NCBI GenBank assembly: GCA_964635975.1
Contig: CAZWPO010000009.1
Span: forward strand, 1 to 64,000
DNA length: 64,000 nt
Direction: 5' to 3'
From: UBA5314 sp964635975
GTDB lineage: Bacteria; Bacillota; Syntrophomonadia; Syntrophomonadales; Syntrophomonadaceae
Below are positions 43,477 through 51,920 of the stretch, one piece after another. Every line of letters starts with the position of its first letter. Position 1 is the first letter of the stretch. A program made the position numbers and the translations under genes. The notes under the pieces are model-generated. The model did no database searches. It saw only the letters and a program-made list of their open reading frames with translations, and was not told the DNA's origin.

Positions 43477-44607
43477 ATGAAAACAGCGCAAGTTAGAATG
43501 GAAACCGGTGCCTATGCCGCTGCGTTGGCAGTTAAAAGCGCACGGGTGGACGTAGTGCCCGGCTACCCCATCACCCCCCAGACCAGCATTATGGAAGCTG
43601 TAGCTGCCATGGTCGAAAACGGCGAGCTAAACGCCCGCTTTATTCCTGTTGAAGGCGAACACAGCGTTCTTGCCGCGGCAGTGGCCGCTGCCGCTGCCGG
43701 TGCCCGCGTTTTCACTGCCACCTCAGCTAACGGCCTGCTGTATATGCACGAAGTTTTACATGCCGCTTCCGGCGGACGTTTGCCGGTCGTAATGTGCAAT
43801 GTTAACCGCGGTATTTTTGCCCCCTGGACCCTATGGGCCGATCATCAGGACTCATTTTCTCAGCGCGATACTGGCTGGATACAATATCACTGCTCCTCCA
43901 ACCAGGAGGTATTCAACACCATTTTGCAGGCTTTCCGCGTGGCCGAACAGATAAATATCCCTGTGATGGTCAATTTCGACGGATTTGCCATTTCACATTG
44001 TCTGCTGCCGCTCACCCTGCCGCTACAGGAGGATATCGACCGTTTTCTACCCCCGCATGAACCGGAATGGAGACTTGATGCAAATAATCCCTCTTCCTTG
44101 AGCAATGTGACTATGGCAGCCGAATACGCACCCTTCCGCCAGATGCTGTCTGATGATATCATGGCTTCCATACCGCTGGTAAAGCAGGCAGCTCAGGAAT
44201 ATAAGGATATCACCGGTATGTGGGATGGTGACACCATCGACACCTATCGACTAGATGACGCCGAAGTTGTGGCCTTTGCGGTAAACAGTATGGCGGCAGA
44301 ATTAAGACTTTCCATAGATATCCTTCGTGAGCAGGGCATCAAGGCGGGCCTCTTGAGGCCGCGTCTGGTTCTACCCTTCCCTAGCGAAGATATTATCAAC
44401 GCACTACCGCAAAATGCTCAGGTGATGGTACTGGATCGCAACTATAACTTCGGCCACCCCGGCGGCATTTTGGCTTCAGAACTGAAAAGCGTGCTCTTCG
44501 GTCGGCGCAATGACATCACGGTTAAAAATAGGGTAATGGGTATTGGCGGCATCGATCTGAGCCGTCGCTTCATGGCCGCCGAGATACGCGCCATGATGGA
44601 TGAATAG
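43477..44607 (+). CDS. 2-oxoacid:ferredoxin oxidoreductase, alpha subunit
   Basis: A 376-residue subunit. It has VVPGYPITPQTSIMEAVAAM, EGEHSVLAAAVAAAAAGARV, TATSANGLLYM and the DHQDSFSQRDTGWIQ region that shapes the substrate pocket and CoA side. C-terminal motifs include VLDRNYNFGHPGGILASELK. The substrate is probably a branched-chain or aryl 2-oxoacid, judged from operon context; a pyruvate enzyme cannot be excluded. Confidence 0.93.
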   Translation: MKTAQVRMETGAYAAALAVKSARVDVVPGYPITPQTSIMEAVAAMVENGELNARFIPVEGEHSVLAAAVAAAAAGARVFTATSANGLLYMHEVLHAASGGRLPVVMCNVNRGIFAPWTLWADHQDSFSQRDTGWIQYHCSSNQEVFNTILQAFRVAEQINIPVMVNFDGFAISHCLLPLTLPLQEDIDRFLPPHEPEWRLDANNPSSLSNVTMAAEYAPFRQMLSDDIMASIPLVKQAAQEYKDITGMWDGDTIDTYRLDDAEVVAFAVNSMAAELRLSIDILREQGIKAGLLRPRLVLPFPSEDIINALPQNAQVMVLDRNYNFGHPGGILASELKSVLFGRRNDITVKNRVMGIGGIDLSRRFMAAEIRAMMDE

Positions 44608-44639
44608 AAGGCATTGAACCTGAAAGGAATGTATGAGAT

Positions 44640-45578
44640 ATGACTACGAGTATTAAAAAATTACCGGATATCGAGCTGGTTTTAAGCGGCAATGGGGCAT
44701 GCGGTGGCTGTCCAGCCACAATGGCGCTGCGCATCGTAGGTAAGGCTTTGGGTTCAAACGCCATCATGCTGCTGACCCCTTCCTGCTCAGTAGCCAGCAT
44801 GGGGATGACCCCCAAGCTGGGCTATAACTGGCCCTGCATCAATATTTGCTTTGCGACTGCTGGTTCTTCGGCCTCCGCTATTTCACAAGCGGTTGAAATA
44901 ATGCAGGAAAAGGGACGTCTGCAAGGCGAACTGCCCACCGTATTCGCCTGGGTAGGCGATGGCGGCACTTATGACATCGGCTTTCAGGCACTCTCAGCCG
45001 CGGCCGAGCGCAATGAGAATATTATTTTCTTTTGCTATAACAACGAAGCCTACAGCAATACGGGCGTTCAGCGCAGCGGCGCCACCCCACGCGGGGCTTT
45101 CACCACTACCACCCCTTCCGGCAAGCGCCAGCCCAAGAAAAACATGGCCCAATTGATGCTGGAACACAATATTCCCTATGTCGCTACCGCCACCGTGGCT
45201 TACCCAGGGGATATGTACGACAAAATAGTAAAAGCAAAAAACACCCCTGGCATGAAATACATCGAAATTCTGGCCCCCTGTTATTTAGGCTGGCAGTTCG
45301 ATATGGCTGAAACCGTACGGATGAGCCGTATGGCTGTGCGCAGCGGTGCATGGCTGTTATGGGAAGCGGAGAATGGCAAGATCAACTTCAATAATCCCAG
45401 CAAGCTCATCATTGACGGTAAAAAAGACGCTGTCCCGGTGGATGAATATGTCGCAAAACAGGGCCGCTTCAACCGACTGCTCAAAGGCCCGGATGCCGGG
45501 CAGCGCATCGCTGAAATACAAGGAGATATAAATCGTGAGATCGCTTTTATGCGCGAACGGGCCAAGATTACATTTTAA
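44640..45578 (+). CDS. 2-oxoacid:ferredoxin oxidoreductase, beta subunit (TPP-binding)
   Basis: A 312-residue subunit that binds thiamine diphosphate and an iron-sulfur cluster. The first Cys cluster region is GNGACGGCPATMALR. The TPP motif is AWVGDGGTYDIGFQAL followed by NNEAYSNTGVQRSGATPRGA. Cys at CYLGW near 240 completes the set. It closes the operon. The downstream region to 45858 contains only repeats. Confidence 0.94.
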   Translation: MTTSIKKLPDIELVLSGNGACGGCPATMALRIVGKALGSNAIMLLTPSCSVASMGMTPKLGYNWPCINICFATAGSSASAISQAVEIMQEKGRLQGELPTVFAWVGDGGTYDIGFQALSAAAERNENIIFFCYNNEAYSNTGVQRSGATPRGAFTTTTPSGKRQPKKNMAQLMLEHNIPYVATATVAYPGDMYDKIVKAKNTPGMKYIEILAPCYLGWQFDMAETVRMSRMAVRSGAWLLWEAENGKINFNNPSKLIIDGKKDAVPVDEYVAKQGRFNRLLKGPDAGQRIAEIQGDINREIAFMRERAKITF

Positions 45579-45620
45579 TTTTTATTAATTTGCCCGCCAC
45601 TAGCAATTGTTTAAGAGACA

Positions 45621-45828
45621 GGGGGACGTTTTGTTTAAACGTCCCCCTCAGACCGTCAAAAAAGGTGACTAGCTGTGTCACTACACAGAGCCTGCTCAAT
45701 CACCGTATCCCATATACGGCTCAATCGCAGGCTTTATTTGTTCCTTGCTATTCAACTTTTTTGCTCGCTCTGCCAGCTTGCCAACTTCTTTGACAAGCTG
45801 AGGGGGACGTTTTGTTTAAACGTCCCCC
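45621..45828. repeat. Pair of identical REP-like palindromes flanking a structured spacer
   Basis: The same 27-bp palindrome, GGGGGACGTTT, TGTTT, AAACGTCCCCC (overlapping at the loop), occurs at 45621-45647 and 45802-45828. Between them are more pairing segments, such as CCGTAT with ATACGG near 45700-45717 and GCCTGC with GCAGGC. Sequences of this GGGGACG-type are common as REP units mobilised by RAYT transposases; no transposase is present here. Confidence 0.75.
45726..45800 (-). repeat. Interspersed repeat, copy B
   Basis: On the minus strand it opens with CAGCTTGTCAAAGAAGTTGG and CAAGCTGGCAG and ends with CAAGGAACAAATAAAGCCTGC. It matches copy A at 18319-18444 at both ends, with about 50 bp less in the middle. 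It abuts the second REP-like palindrome. Confidence 0.6.
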
Positions 45829-45858
45829 TGGTTTATTTACTTACGTGGTCGGCCCAAG

Positions 45859-46818
45859 CTACTTTATCATCCCCATAGCCCGATAGGTTTCTTCATCCAT
45901 TTCTCCGCTTGGTTTAAGATTATGCCATATTTGAAAATATTTGACGGCTAGCTCCGTCATATTGCCGTATCGTCCATCTGCGCGGTCAAATTCGATACCC
46001 AATTCCTTCAACCTACTCTGAACATAGACTACATTTTGACCTGAAGAGTTCTTTTTCAATTTAGCCGGTTTCAGATTCTTGGGAAAGATCTTACCGTCCT
46101 CTACAATTCTTACCGTGATGCCCAAAGGCACCTGCGGATACAGCTTTTCCACGTCCCGGTTGAACATGCGAATGCAGCCATGAGAAGCGTAGGAGCCAAT
46201 AGAATTTGGCTTATTAGTTCCATGAATGCCAAAGATACCCCAGGGGACATTCAGTCCCATCCAGCGGGTGCCAAATCCATTCCCCCAGTGAAGTGACTTT
46301 TGTACGACCCTCCACTCCCCAAGCGGTGAGGGCGTTTCGCTTTTGCCGACAGCGACAGGATATTTTGCTATTATATTGCCATCTTCAAAAAGTTTTAGAG
46401 TGCGGGTCTTCACATCAATCTCTATCATCCTTCTTTTATTATCCGGAGTTTTGCTATCAGCAGGCAATGACGGCTCACCGCCCGGCCCATAAAATAACAC
46501 ATTCCATACCTCTTCATCAACCCGGCCGCTGGCATTTAATCCGTTGGCCAGTTGAAACAGGCCCACCATGCTGCTGGTAAGATCGTTGAATTTCCCATTC
46601 GCTTGAATTTCATAGCCCAGTTCTTTCAAGCGTGCCTGCACCATCCAAACCGCATCACCCTGCAAAGGGGGGTCATTTACGTACAGAACTGGATAATCAG
46701 TACGATCAATGATCTGAACTTCCTTTGTCATTTGTTTTTCATCTTCAGCAGCCCCCGTTAGTCCAGCATTTATTAAACAAAAGTAAATGGCCAGAATAAA
46801 GCAGCCAAACTTTCGCAA
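45859..46818 (-). CDS. L,D-transpeptidase with two peptidoglycan-binding domains
   Basis: A 319-residue secreted enzyme that cross-links peptidoglycan by 3-3 bonds. A signal peptide (FGCFILAIYFCLINAGLTG) is followed by a peptidoglycan-binding domain (VWMVQARLKELGYEIQ). The YkuD catalytic domain comes next, with HGTNKPNSIGSYASHGCIRM, where the Cys is the nucleophile. A second binding domain (VVYVQSRLKELGIEFDR) ends the protein. TTG at 46818 follows GGAGGTG. Confidence 0.93.
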   Translation of the reverse strand: MRKFGCFILAIYFCLINAGLTGAAEDEKQMTKEVQIIDRTDYPVLYVNDPPLQGDAVWMVQARLKELGYEIQANGKFNDLTSSMVGLFQLANGLNASGRVDEEVWNVLFYGPGGEPSLPADSKTPDNKRRMIEIDVKTRTLKLFEDGNIIAKYPVAVGKSETPSPLGEWRVVQKSLHWGNGFGTRWMGLNVPWGIFGIHGTNKPNSIGSYASHGCIRMFNRDVEKLYPQVPLGITVRIVEDGKIFPKNLKPAKLKKNSSGQNVVYVQSRLKELGIEFDRADGRYGNMTELAVKYFQIWHNLKPSGEMDEETYRAMGMIK

Positions 46819-46948
46819 GCCTTCACCTCCTCTGCTTACTGTTTTTGACCTTCTGTCCCGCAAAGAATTTACCACTTATTATGTATTTCTCCAGGAGCAA
46901 AAATATGACCCCGGGAGGCTGTAACTGCGATAAAAGCAGTGCGGACTA

Positions 46949-49006
46949 TCAACGTTTAAACCAGGCAGGCTGCAGTCCAATTAGCTGGGCGGAGAGTTCT
47001 TCTAGGGAAACAATGGGAGCAAGACAAGAGCGATCAGAGCAAAGATAGGCAGTAACCTGGCCCTTTATGCTATGCATATCTTCTAGCGAAGCCAAACACC
47101 TATATACTTCGCAGTCCTCGCTCTCATCCTTGAAGACGTTTGTCGAAAAGGGGCGGTATTGTTTATTGAGTTCGCGGATCATGGCCCGGGTATCGGCAGC
47201 ATCCCTATCGCCGATTACGGTAGTTTCCATCGGCGGGGCCAGATAGAACTGGCAGGCACAGAGAAAGAAAGTGTAGGCTCCGGGCATATGCTTGACCTGC
47301 CCGGCAAAATGCTGGATTTGTTCGCGGGCTTTTTCTTCGAGATCATTCCTGCCGCTCAGGCGCGCCAGTTTAATCAGGTTCAGGGTGGCGACTGAGTTTC
47401 CGGAAGGCATAGCTCCATCATATATTTCTTTGGGCCTGCTTATCAATGCCTCACCATCCCAACCATAAAAGAAGAAGCCCGCTTCTTCCACATCGCTAAA
47501 TAAATTAATCAAGTCGTCATTCAGATTCAGCGCTTTCTGCAACCATTGGGGCTGGCATGAGGCCTCGTATAATTCTAGCAGTGCCCAGACTAAAAATGCG
47601 TAATCATCAAGGTAGGCGAGATGAGCCGCTTCTCCCTCCCGGTAACGCGCCAGTAAGCGGCCGTCGGATCTAGACAGTTTGTCAAGCAAAAAATCAGCCG
47701 CGGCAGATGCCACCTGTAGATATGCCGGCTGTTGCATGACTCTGGACCCCACAGCCAGGGCTGCAATCATGAGAGCATTCCAGGAACAGAGCACCTTGTC
47801 GTCTTTGCGCGGCCGCGGGCGGAGTTCTCGCGCCAAACGCAGCTTCTCGCGGTATTCATCTAATCTGCTCCACTCATTCTCTTCAGGCAGTCCTTTTATT
47901 AGATTGGGGATACTCTTGCCCTCAAAATTGCCCTTTTTATTGATATCATAAAGCCGGCAAAAATATTCACCGCCTTCTCCCAGGCATTCTTTTATTTCTC
48001 CCGGACTCCACACGTAGAAACTGCCTTCGCCGCAAGGCGAGTCTGCATCCTCAGAAGAAAAGAATCCGCCTTCTTCGGATCGCATATCCCTCAAGACATA
48101 GTTGAAGATCTCCTCAACCGCCCTCATAAAAAGATTCTTCCCGGTGATTTGATAGGCCTCCAGGTAGGCCATCGCCAAAAGAGCGTTGTCATAAAGCATT
48201 TTTTCAAAATGAGGAACCAGCCAGTAGCGGTCGGTTGAGTAGCGGGCAAATCCCCCAGCAATATGGTCATATATACCACCCCGGTACATACTTTCCAGGG
48301 TTTTTTCAACCATATTCAAAGCCTTTGTTTCGCCATTAATATAGTAGTAGCGGAGCAGAAAATACAGCTGGTGAGGGGAGGGGAATTTAGGTGCCGAACC
48401 GAATCCACCGTACTGCTCGTCAAAGCGCTCTGCCAGGTAATTATAGGCCTTCTTCATAATACTCTCATCAAGCTCTTCCTGGCTCCAAGTCTCCTGAACA
48501 TTTAACCACTCGCTAATTTTCTGTCCGGTTTCCAGCAATTCGCTTTTATTACCAGCCCACAAATCCTTAACTGAGGCTAGGATCTCTATCAGCCCGGCCA
48601 TCCCCCGCTGACTGTGCAAAGGCACATAGGTAGCTGCAAAAAACGGCTTCTTGTCGGGAGCCATAATTATAGTTAAAGGCCATCCTCCTTGTCCATTTAT
48701 CGCCTGGCACACCGACATATAGATGGTATCGATATCAGGCCGCTCCTCCCGATCCACCTTAATAGAAACAAAACTAGCATTAAGAAGTTCTGCTAGCTCT
48801 TGATTTTTGAAAGACTCGTCATGCATTACATGGCACCAGTGACAACTTGAATATCCAATGCTCAGAAAAATTGGCAGTTGTTTACTGTTGGCTTCTTGGA
48901 ATGCTTCTTCCCCCCAGGGATACCAATTGACCGGATCGTGGGCATGCTGCAGTAAGTAGGGGCTTTTTTCATTAATAAGATTATTTGCAAACTCATTTTC
49001 AGGCAT
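46949..49006 (-). CDS. DUF255/thioredoxin-domain protein (YyaL family)
   Basis: A 685-residue cytosolic protein. The N-terminal thioredoxin-like domain has SPYLLQHAHDPVNWYPWGEE and the CHWC motif in SSCHWCHVMHDESF. The long alpha/alpha-barrel part is similar to glycosidase-type six-hairpin folds, with ADSPCGEGSFYVWSPGEI. The family (human SPATA20) has no proven reaction. Length and motifs are normal. It is a single-gene unit. Confidence 0.9.
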   Translation of the reverse strand: MPENEFANNLINEKSPYLLQHAHDPVNWYPWGEEAFQEANSKQLPIFLSIGYSSCHWCHVMHDESFKNQELAELLNASFVSIKVDREERPDIDTIYMSVCQAINGQGGWPLTIIMAPDKKPFFAATYVPLHSQRGMAGLIEILASVKDLWAGNKSELLETGQKISEWLNVQETWSQEELDESIMKKAYNYLAERFDEQYGGFGSAPKFPSPHQLYFLLRYYYINGETKALNMVEKTLESMYRGGIYDHIAGGFARYSTDRYWLVPHFEKMLYDNALLAMAYLEAYQITGKNLFMRAVEEIFNYVLRDMRSEEGGFFSSEDADSPCGEGSFYVWSPGEIKECLGEGGEYFCRLYDINKKGNFEGKSIPNLIKGLPEENEWSRLDEYREKLRLARELRPRPRKDDKVLCSWNALMIAALAVGSRVMQQPAYLQVASAAADFLLDKLSRSDGRLLARYREGEAAHLAYLDDYAFLVWALLELYEASCQPQWLQKALNLNDDLINLFSDVEEAGFFFYGWDGEALISRPKEIYDGAMPSGNSVATLNLIKLARLSGRNDLEEKAREQIQHFAGQVKHMPGAYTFFLCACQFYLAPPMETTVIGDRDAADTRAMIRELNKQYRPFSTNVFKDESEDCEVYRCLASLEDMHSIKGQVTAYLCSDRSCLAPIVSLEELSAQLIGLQPAWFKR

Positions 49007-49077
49007 GAATTTAACTCCTATTTTCGCTATTTTACATGCTTAGTTTGGGAGTTTTTTTAGAGTATTATGAGCTAGAT

Positions 49078-49479
49078 TCAATGCAAATTCTCACAGCGCA
49101 TTCTTAACCATTCAGCCAGTTCGGATTTGTTTAACTGGCCATTGGCAATCTGCAATATTATCATATACATTGATTTCTCATCCGCCATGATGCTCCACCC
49201 GTTTACCTGTAGAAAGGAATCCATAACGATTAGAGCAATACGCTTATTTCCATCGAGAAACGGATGATTGTTGCAAAGGTGGTACCCATATGCTGCCGCC
49301 ATCTCGAAAATATCTTTATGCGCATACTCTCCCAGTAACGTTGTACTAGGTTGCGCCTGCGCCAGAGCAGAATCTAAAAGTCCTTCATCTCTTATACCGT
49401 GAAGTCCTCCATAGTCCTTGATCAGTTGCTGATGAAAGAACAGCACAATCTCTCTTTTGATGAACTTGATTTGACTCAT
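49078..49479 (-). CDS. doc: Doc-type toxin (Fic/Doc family)
   Basis: A 133-residue protein with the Doc motif HPFLDGNKRIALIVMD, the active-site loop used by Doc kinases that phosphorylate EF-Tu. The family's IRDEGLLDSALAQAQPS is also present. It overlaps the upstream antitoxin by 4 bp (ATGA). Canonical Fic has HPFxxGNGR; the Lys here fits Doc. Confidence 0.93.
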   Translation of the reverse strand: MSQIKFIKREIVLFFHQQLIKDYGGLHGIRDEGLLDSALAQAQPSTTLLGEYAHKDIFEMAAAYGYHLCNNHPFLDGNKRIALIVMDSFLQVNGWSIMADEKSMYMIILQIANGQLNKSELAEWLRMRCENLH

Positions 49480-49700
49480 TTGGCCAGCTCTCTTAAAGTA
49501 TTTCTGAATTTACGTTCAGTATTTCTATATGCTTGAGCCCATTCAGAGAACTCGGGGTCAAACGGAGTTAAATGCAGTCCATCTTGTTCAAGCATTAGTT
49601 GGAGCACATCATTTTCCTTGAGGTTGAGCCGTTCAATTAATTCTGCCGGCAGGATTAAACCCAGGCTGTTTCCGACCTTCCTAATTTTCACTGTCGTCAT
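49476..49700 (-). CDS. AbrB/MazE-type antitoxin paired with Doc
   Basis: A 74-residue protein with a swapped-hairpin DNA-binding domain (VKIRKVGNSLGLILPAELIE) and a tail, FSEWAQAYRNTERKFRNTL, suited to bind the toxin. Doc usually pairs with Phd; pairing with an AbrB-type partner is a known but less common combination. A perfect palindrome at 49721-49734 lies on its promoter. Confidence 0.88.
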   Translation of the reverse strand: MTTVKIRKVGNSLGLILPAELIERLNLKENDVLQLMLEQDGLHLTPFDPEFSEWAQAYRNTERKFRNTLRELAK

Positions 49701-49720
49701 AAGACTAACCTCCTCGCGTT

Positions 49721-49766
49721 ATAACATATGTTATAATTATTCTATCATCCTCCTAGATATTGTCAA
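49721..49766 (-). promoter_or_regulatory. Promoter and palindromic operator of the toxin-antitoxin pair
   Basis: On the minus strand TTGACA (49761-49766) and TAGAAT (49739-49744), spacer 16. ATAACATATGTTAT (49721-49734) is a perfect 14-bp palindrome over the start of transcription, the expected place for autoregulation. Confidence 0.7.
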
Positions 49767-49794
49767 TATTATACTTCTTCTGCATTCTCTTGAT

Positions 49795-50685
49795 TTAATA
49801 ATATAGCCGGGTTTGTTCCAAGAATCCCAAAATCGGAGGAGAAAGCCACTTATCCTTATGATAGGCAATCTGGGTGGCAACCGGCATAAGACGTTCATTC
49901 CAGGGTAGTTCAATTAGTAGCTTTTGTTCCAATTCGTACTCAACCGTAATTCGCGGTAGTATAGTAATCCCCAGACCGCTCATTACCAGTTGTTTGATAG
50001 CCTGGAGGTTATTTATCTCGACAAGCGAACGGGGGCGGACCCTGGCTTGACTAAGAACATCATTGATCATAGCACGGTAAGTGCAATTTTCCTGGGTTAT
50101 GATTAAGTCTTGATTCTCCAACATCGTTATACTAGCCGAATTATTGTGGGCAAAAGGATGGTCCGGCGCCGCTAGTACCACGACCTGTTCGTTGATCAAG
50201 GTTTCCACCACCAGGTCCGGGTAATTGACTTCCCGGGTTAAAAAGAAAGCTACATCTATAGTGTTGTTTTGCAGCTGTTCGTGGATGGCCTTTATCGATC
50301 CAAATTTTAAACTTATATCGACCCGAGGATAGTTTTGCATAAAATGTTTTAGCACCGCGGGAATACGAACCACACTGAAGGATTCATTGGCCCCTATTGT
50401 AATTTTACCTACAACCGTTTCGTTGGAAGAGAGTTCAGACATTACTGTACTTGCTTCGTCAGAAAGCTTCAGAATGTTTTCCGCATAAAAAAGAAAACGT
50501 TCACCTTCTTTGGTTAAATTTATTCTGTGTCCCAATCTTTCAAACAAGCGTATCTTAAATTCTTTTTCCAGCACTTGAATATGGGTTGTAACCGTAGGTT
50601 GGGCATAGCCCAATTCTTTAGAAGCCTTGCTAAAACTACCCAGAGCAGCAACGGAAGAAAAAGTCCTTAAGTGCTTTATATCCAC
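49795..50685 (-). CDS. LysR-family transcriptional regulator
   Basis: A 296-residue regulator. The winged HTH at the N-terminus is LRTFSSVAALGSFSKASKEL followed by GYAQPTVTTHIQVLEKEF; the rest is the periplasmic-binding-like effector domain (KITIGANESFSVVRIPAVLK). It faces away from the frameshifted gene at 50796, which is its likely target. Effector unknown. Confidence 0.93.
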   Translation of the reverse strand: MDIKHLRTFSSVAALGSFSKASKELGYAQPTVTTHIQVLEKEFKIRLFERLGHRINLTKEGERFLFYAENILKLSDEASTVMSELSSNETVVGKITIGANESFSVVRIPAVLKHFMQNYPRVDISLKFGSIKAIHEQLQNNTIDVAFFLTREVNYPDLVVETLINEQVVVLAAPDHPFAHNNSASITMLENQDLIITQENCTYRAMINDVLSQARVRPRSLVEINNLQAIKQLVMSGLGITILPRITVEYELEQKLLIELPWNERLMPVATQIAYHKDKWLSPPILGFLEQTRLYY

Positions 50686-50711
50686 TCTGCGATCCCCCCT
50701 TTAATATCATG

Positions 50712-50751
50712 ATTTGTAATAATATTAATTATAACTATCAATTTTACAAAT
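50712..50751. promoter_or_regulatory. Inverted repeat between the LysR gene and its divergent target
   Basis: ATTTGTAA (50712-50719) and TTACAAAT (50744-50751) are exact reverse complements with a 24-bp spacer, in the 110-bp divergent gap. It is a plausible LysR site. Confidence 0.5.
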
Positions 50752-50795
50752 AGAATACCCTCATTGTATCTTTTAAATAAGAATGGAGGGATAAA

Positions 50796-51625
50796 ATGAA
50801 CCGGGATGATTTGATTAAAGCCGCCACCGACTTTGTAGAGAATTCGCCGGACAATTACATACGTGCGGAAGCTGCTATATCGGAAGATATGGTGGGATTG
50901 GAATTATTTGAAGCTCCTATCCTGGGATTTGCAGCTGCGGATGATGATTATTTTTATAAATTTAAGGACCCATCAGTGATCGGCCAGCATTTCAGTCTAC
51001 CACGGGAGTGGCTCCCCGAGGCCAGAACGGTAATCTCATTTTTCCTTCCCTTCAGCTTGGCGGTAAAAAAGGCCACTCGCAAGACTAAGCTGTGGCCGTC
51101 AGGAGAGTGGTTGCACGGACGTATTGAAGGTCAGGCCTTTATCAATAAATTATGTGTTTACTTGAATTCCAGATTAAACGATGCCGGGCATAAGAGCCTG
51201 GTTCCTTCATTAGATGAAAGCTTCTGGGCTCAAATGGAAGTCGGCCCGAATTCCAAGCATCCCGGATTATCCTTTACAAGCAACTGGTCAGAGCGGCATG
51301 TTGCTTTTGTCTGTGGGCTTGGTACCTTCGGGCTCTCTAAGGGTCTTATCACTACAGGGGAATAGCAGGAAGGTTTGGCAGCATTGTCAGCGAGTTATAC
51401 CTTCCGCCTGATAAGCGAAAATATGAAGAAACAACTGAATACTGCACCATGTGTGGGCACTGTGTAAGGAGATGCCCGGTAGGTGCCATATCTGTTGAGA
51501 ATGGCAAGATCCACAGCATATGCTCCACTTTTTTAGACAGAACCGCCGCCCGTCACAATCCCCGGTATGGGTGTGGAAAATGCCAGACCGCTGTGCCCTG
51601 CGAAAGCCGTATCCCCAATAAATAA
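50796..51625 (+). pseudogene. Frameshifted epoxyqueuosine-reductase-like iron-sulfur protein
   Basis: The first frame runs 50796-51365 (189 residues) and stops right after GLGTFGLSKGLITTGE. The expected continuation, GIAGRFGSIVSELY, then CTMCGHCVRRCPVGAI and YGCGKCQTAVPCESRIP, is in another frame from 51359 to 51625. The break lies at a run of four G (51357-51360); five G would give one frame of about 276 residues. The full protein is a double 4Fe-4S reductase-like protein of the QueG-related type, of unknown substrate. The break could be a true mutation, a phase-variable tract or a sequencing error. ATG at 50796 follows GGAGGG. Confidence 0.8.
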
Positions 51626-51920
51626 TTTGTTTAACATGTTGTTTAATCCCATTTTGTTTTATATTTAGAAAATTTTCTAAACCTAAATTATTGATGTTGC
51701 CTGTTGCGCTTCCGGCCGTAAATGTTGGGCCAGGCCCCGTCGATTCCGGACACCACAATCATGCTGTCATTTCTGCTTTGACGGAGTCATAATTATTTTG
51801 CAACCCATTACCAGCTTGAGGCAAAATTTCAACCAATTCATTCCTGGTCACCTTAAATACAAAGAGCCTATATTTAAGGCTCTCATCGGCATTATCTGTA
51901 TTCAGTAATAATCCTCATTA
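51626..51920. other. Intergenic stretch with the topB terminator
   Basis: About 295 bp. A hairpin, AGAGCCT (51863-51869) with AGGCTCT (51877-51883), followed on the minus strand by TTTGTATTT, ends topB. The segment 51690-51765 has codon-like sequence on the minus strand (VVSGIDGAWPNIYGRK) but no start region; it may be a gene remnant. Confidence 0.5.

Noticed and set aside
45579..45858. Insertion sequence after the oxidoreductase operon
   Set aside because: Identical palindromes flank the segment but there is no transposase frame; a REP/BIME-type repeat fits better.
51387..51758. A 123-residue minus-strand ORF
   Set aside because: It is a shadow of the iron-sulfur part of the frameshifted gene; the plus strand carries the recognisable Cys motifs.
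51690..51780. Remnant reading VVSGIDGAWPNIYGRK on the minus strand
   Set aside because: Looks protein-like but has no start region, no ribosome site and no recognised family; noted only as a possible gene fragment.
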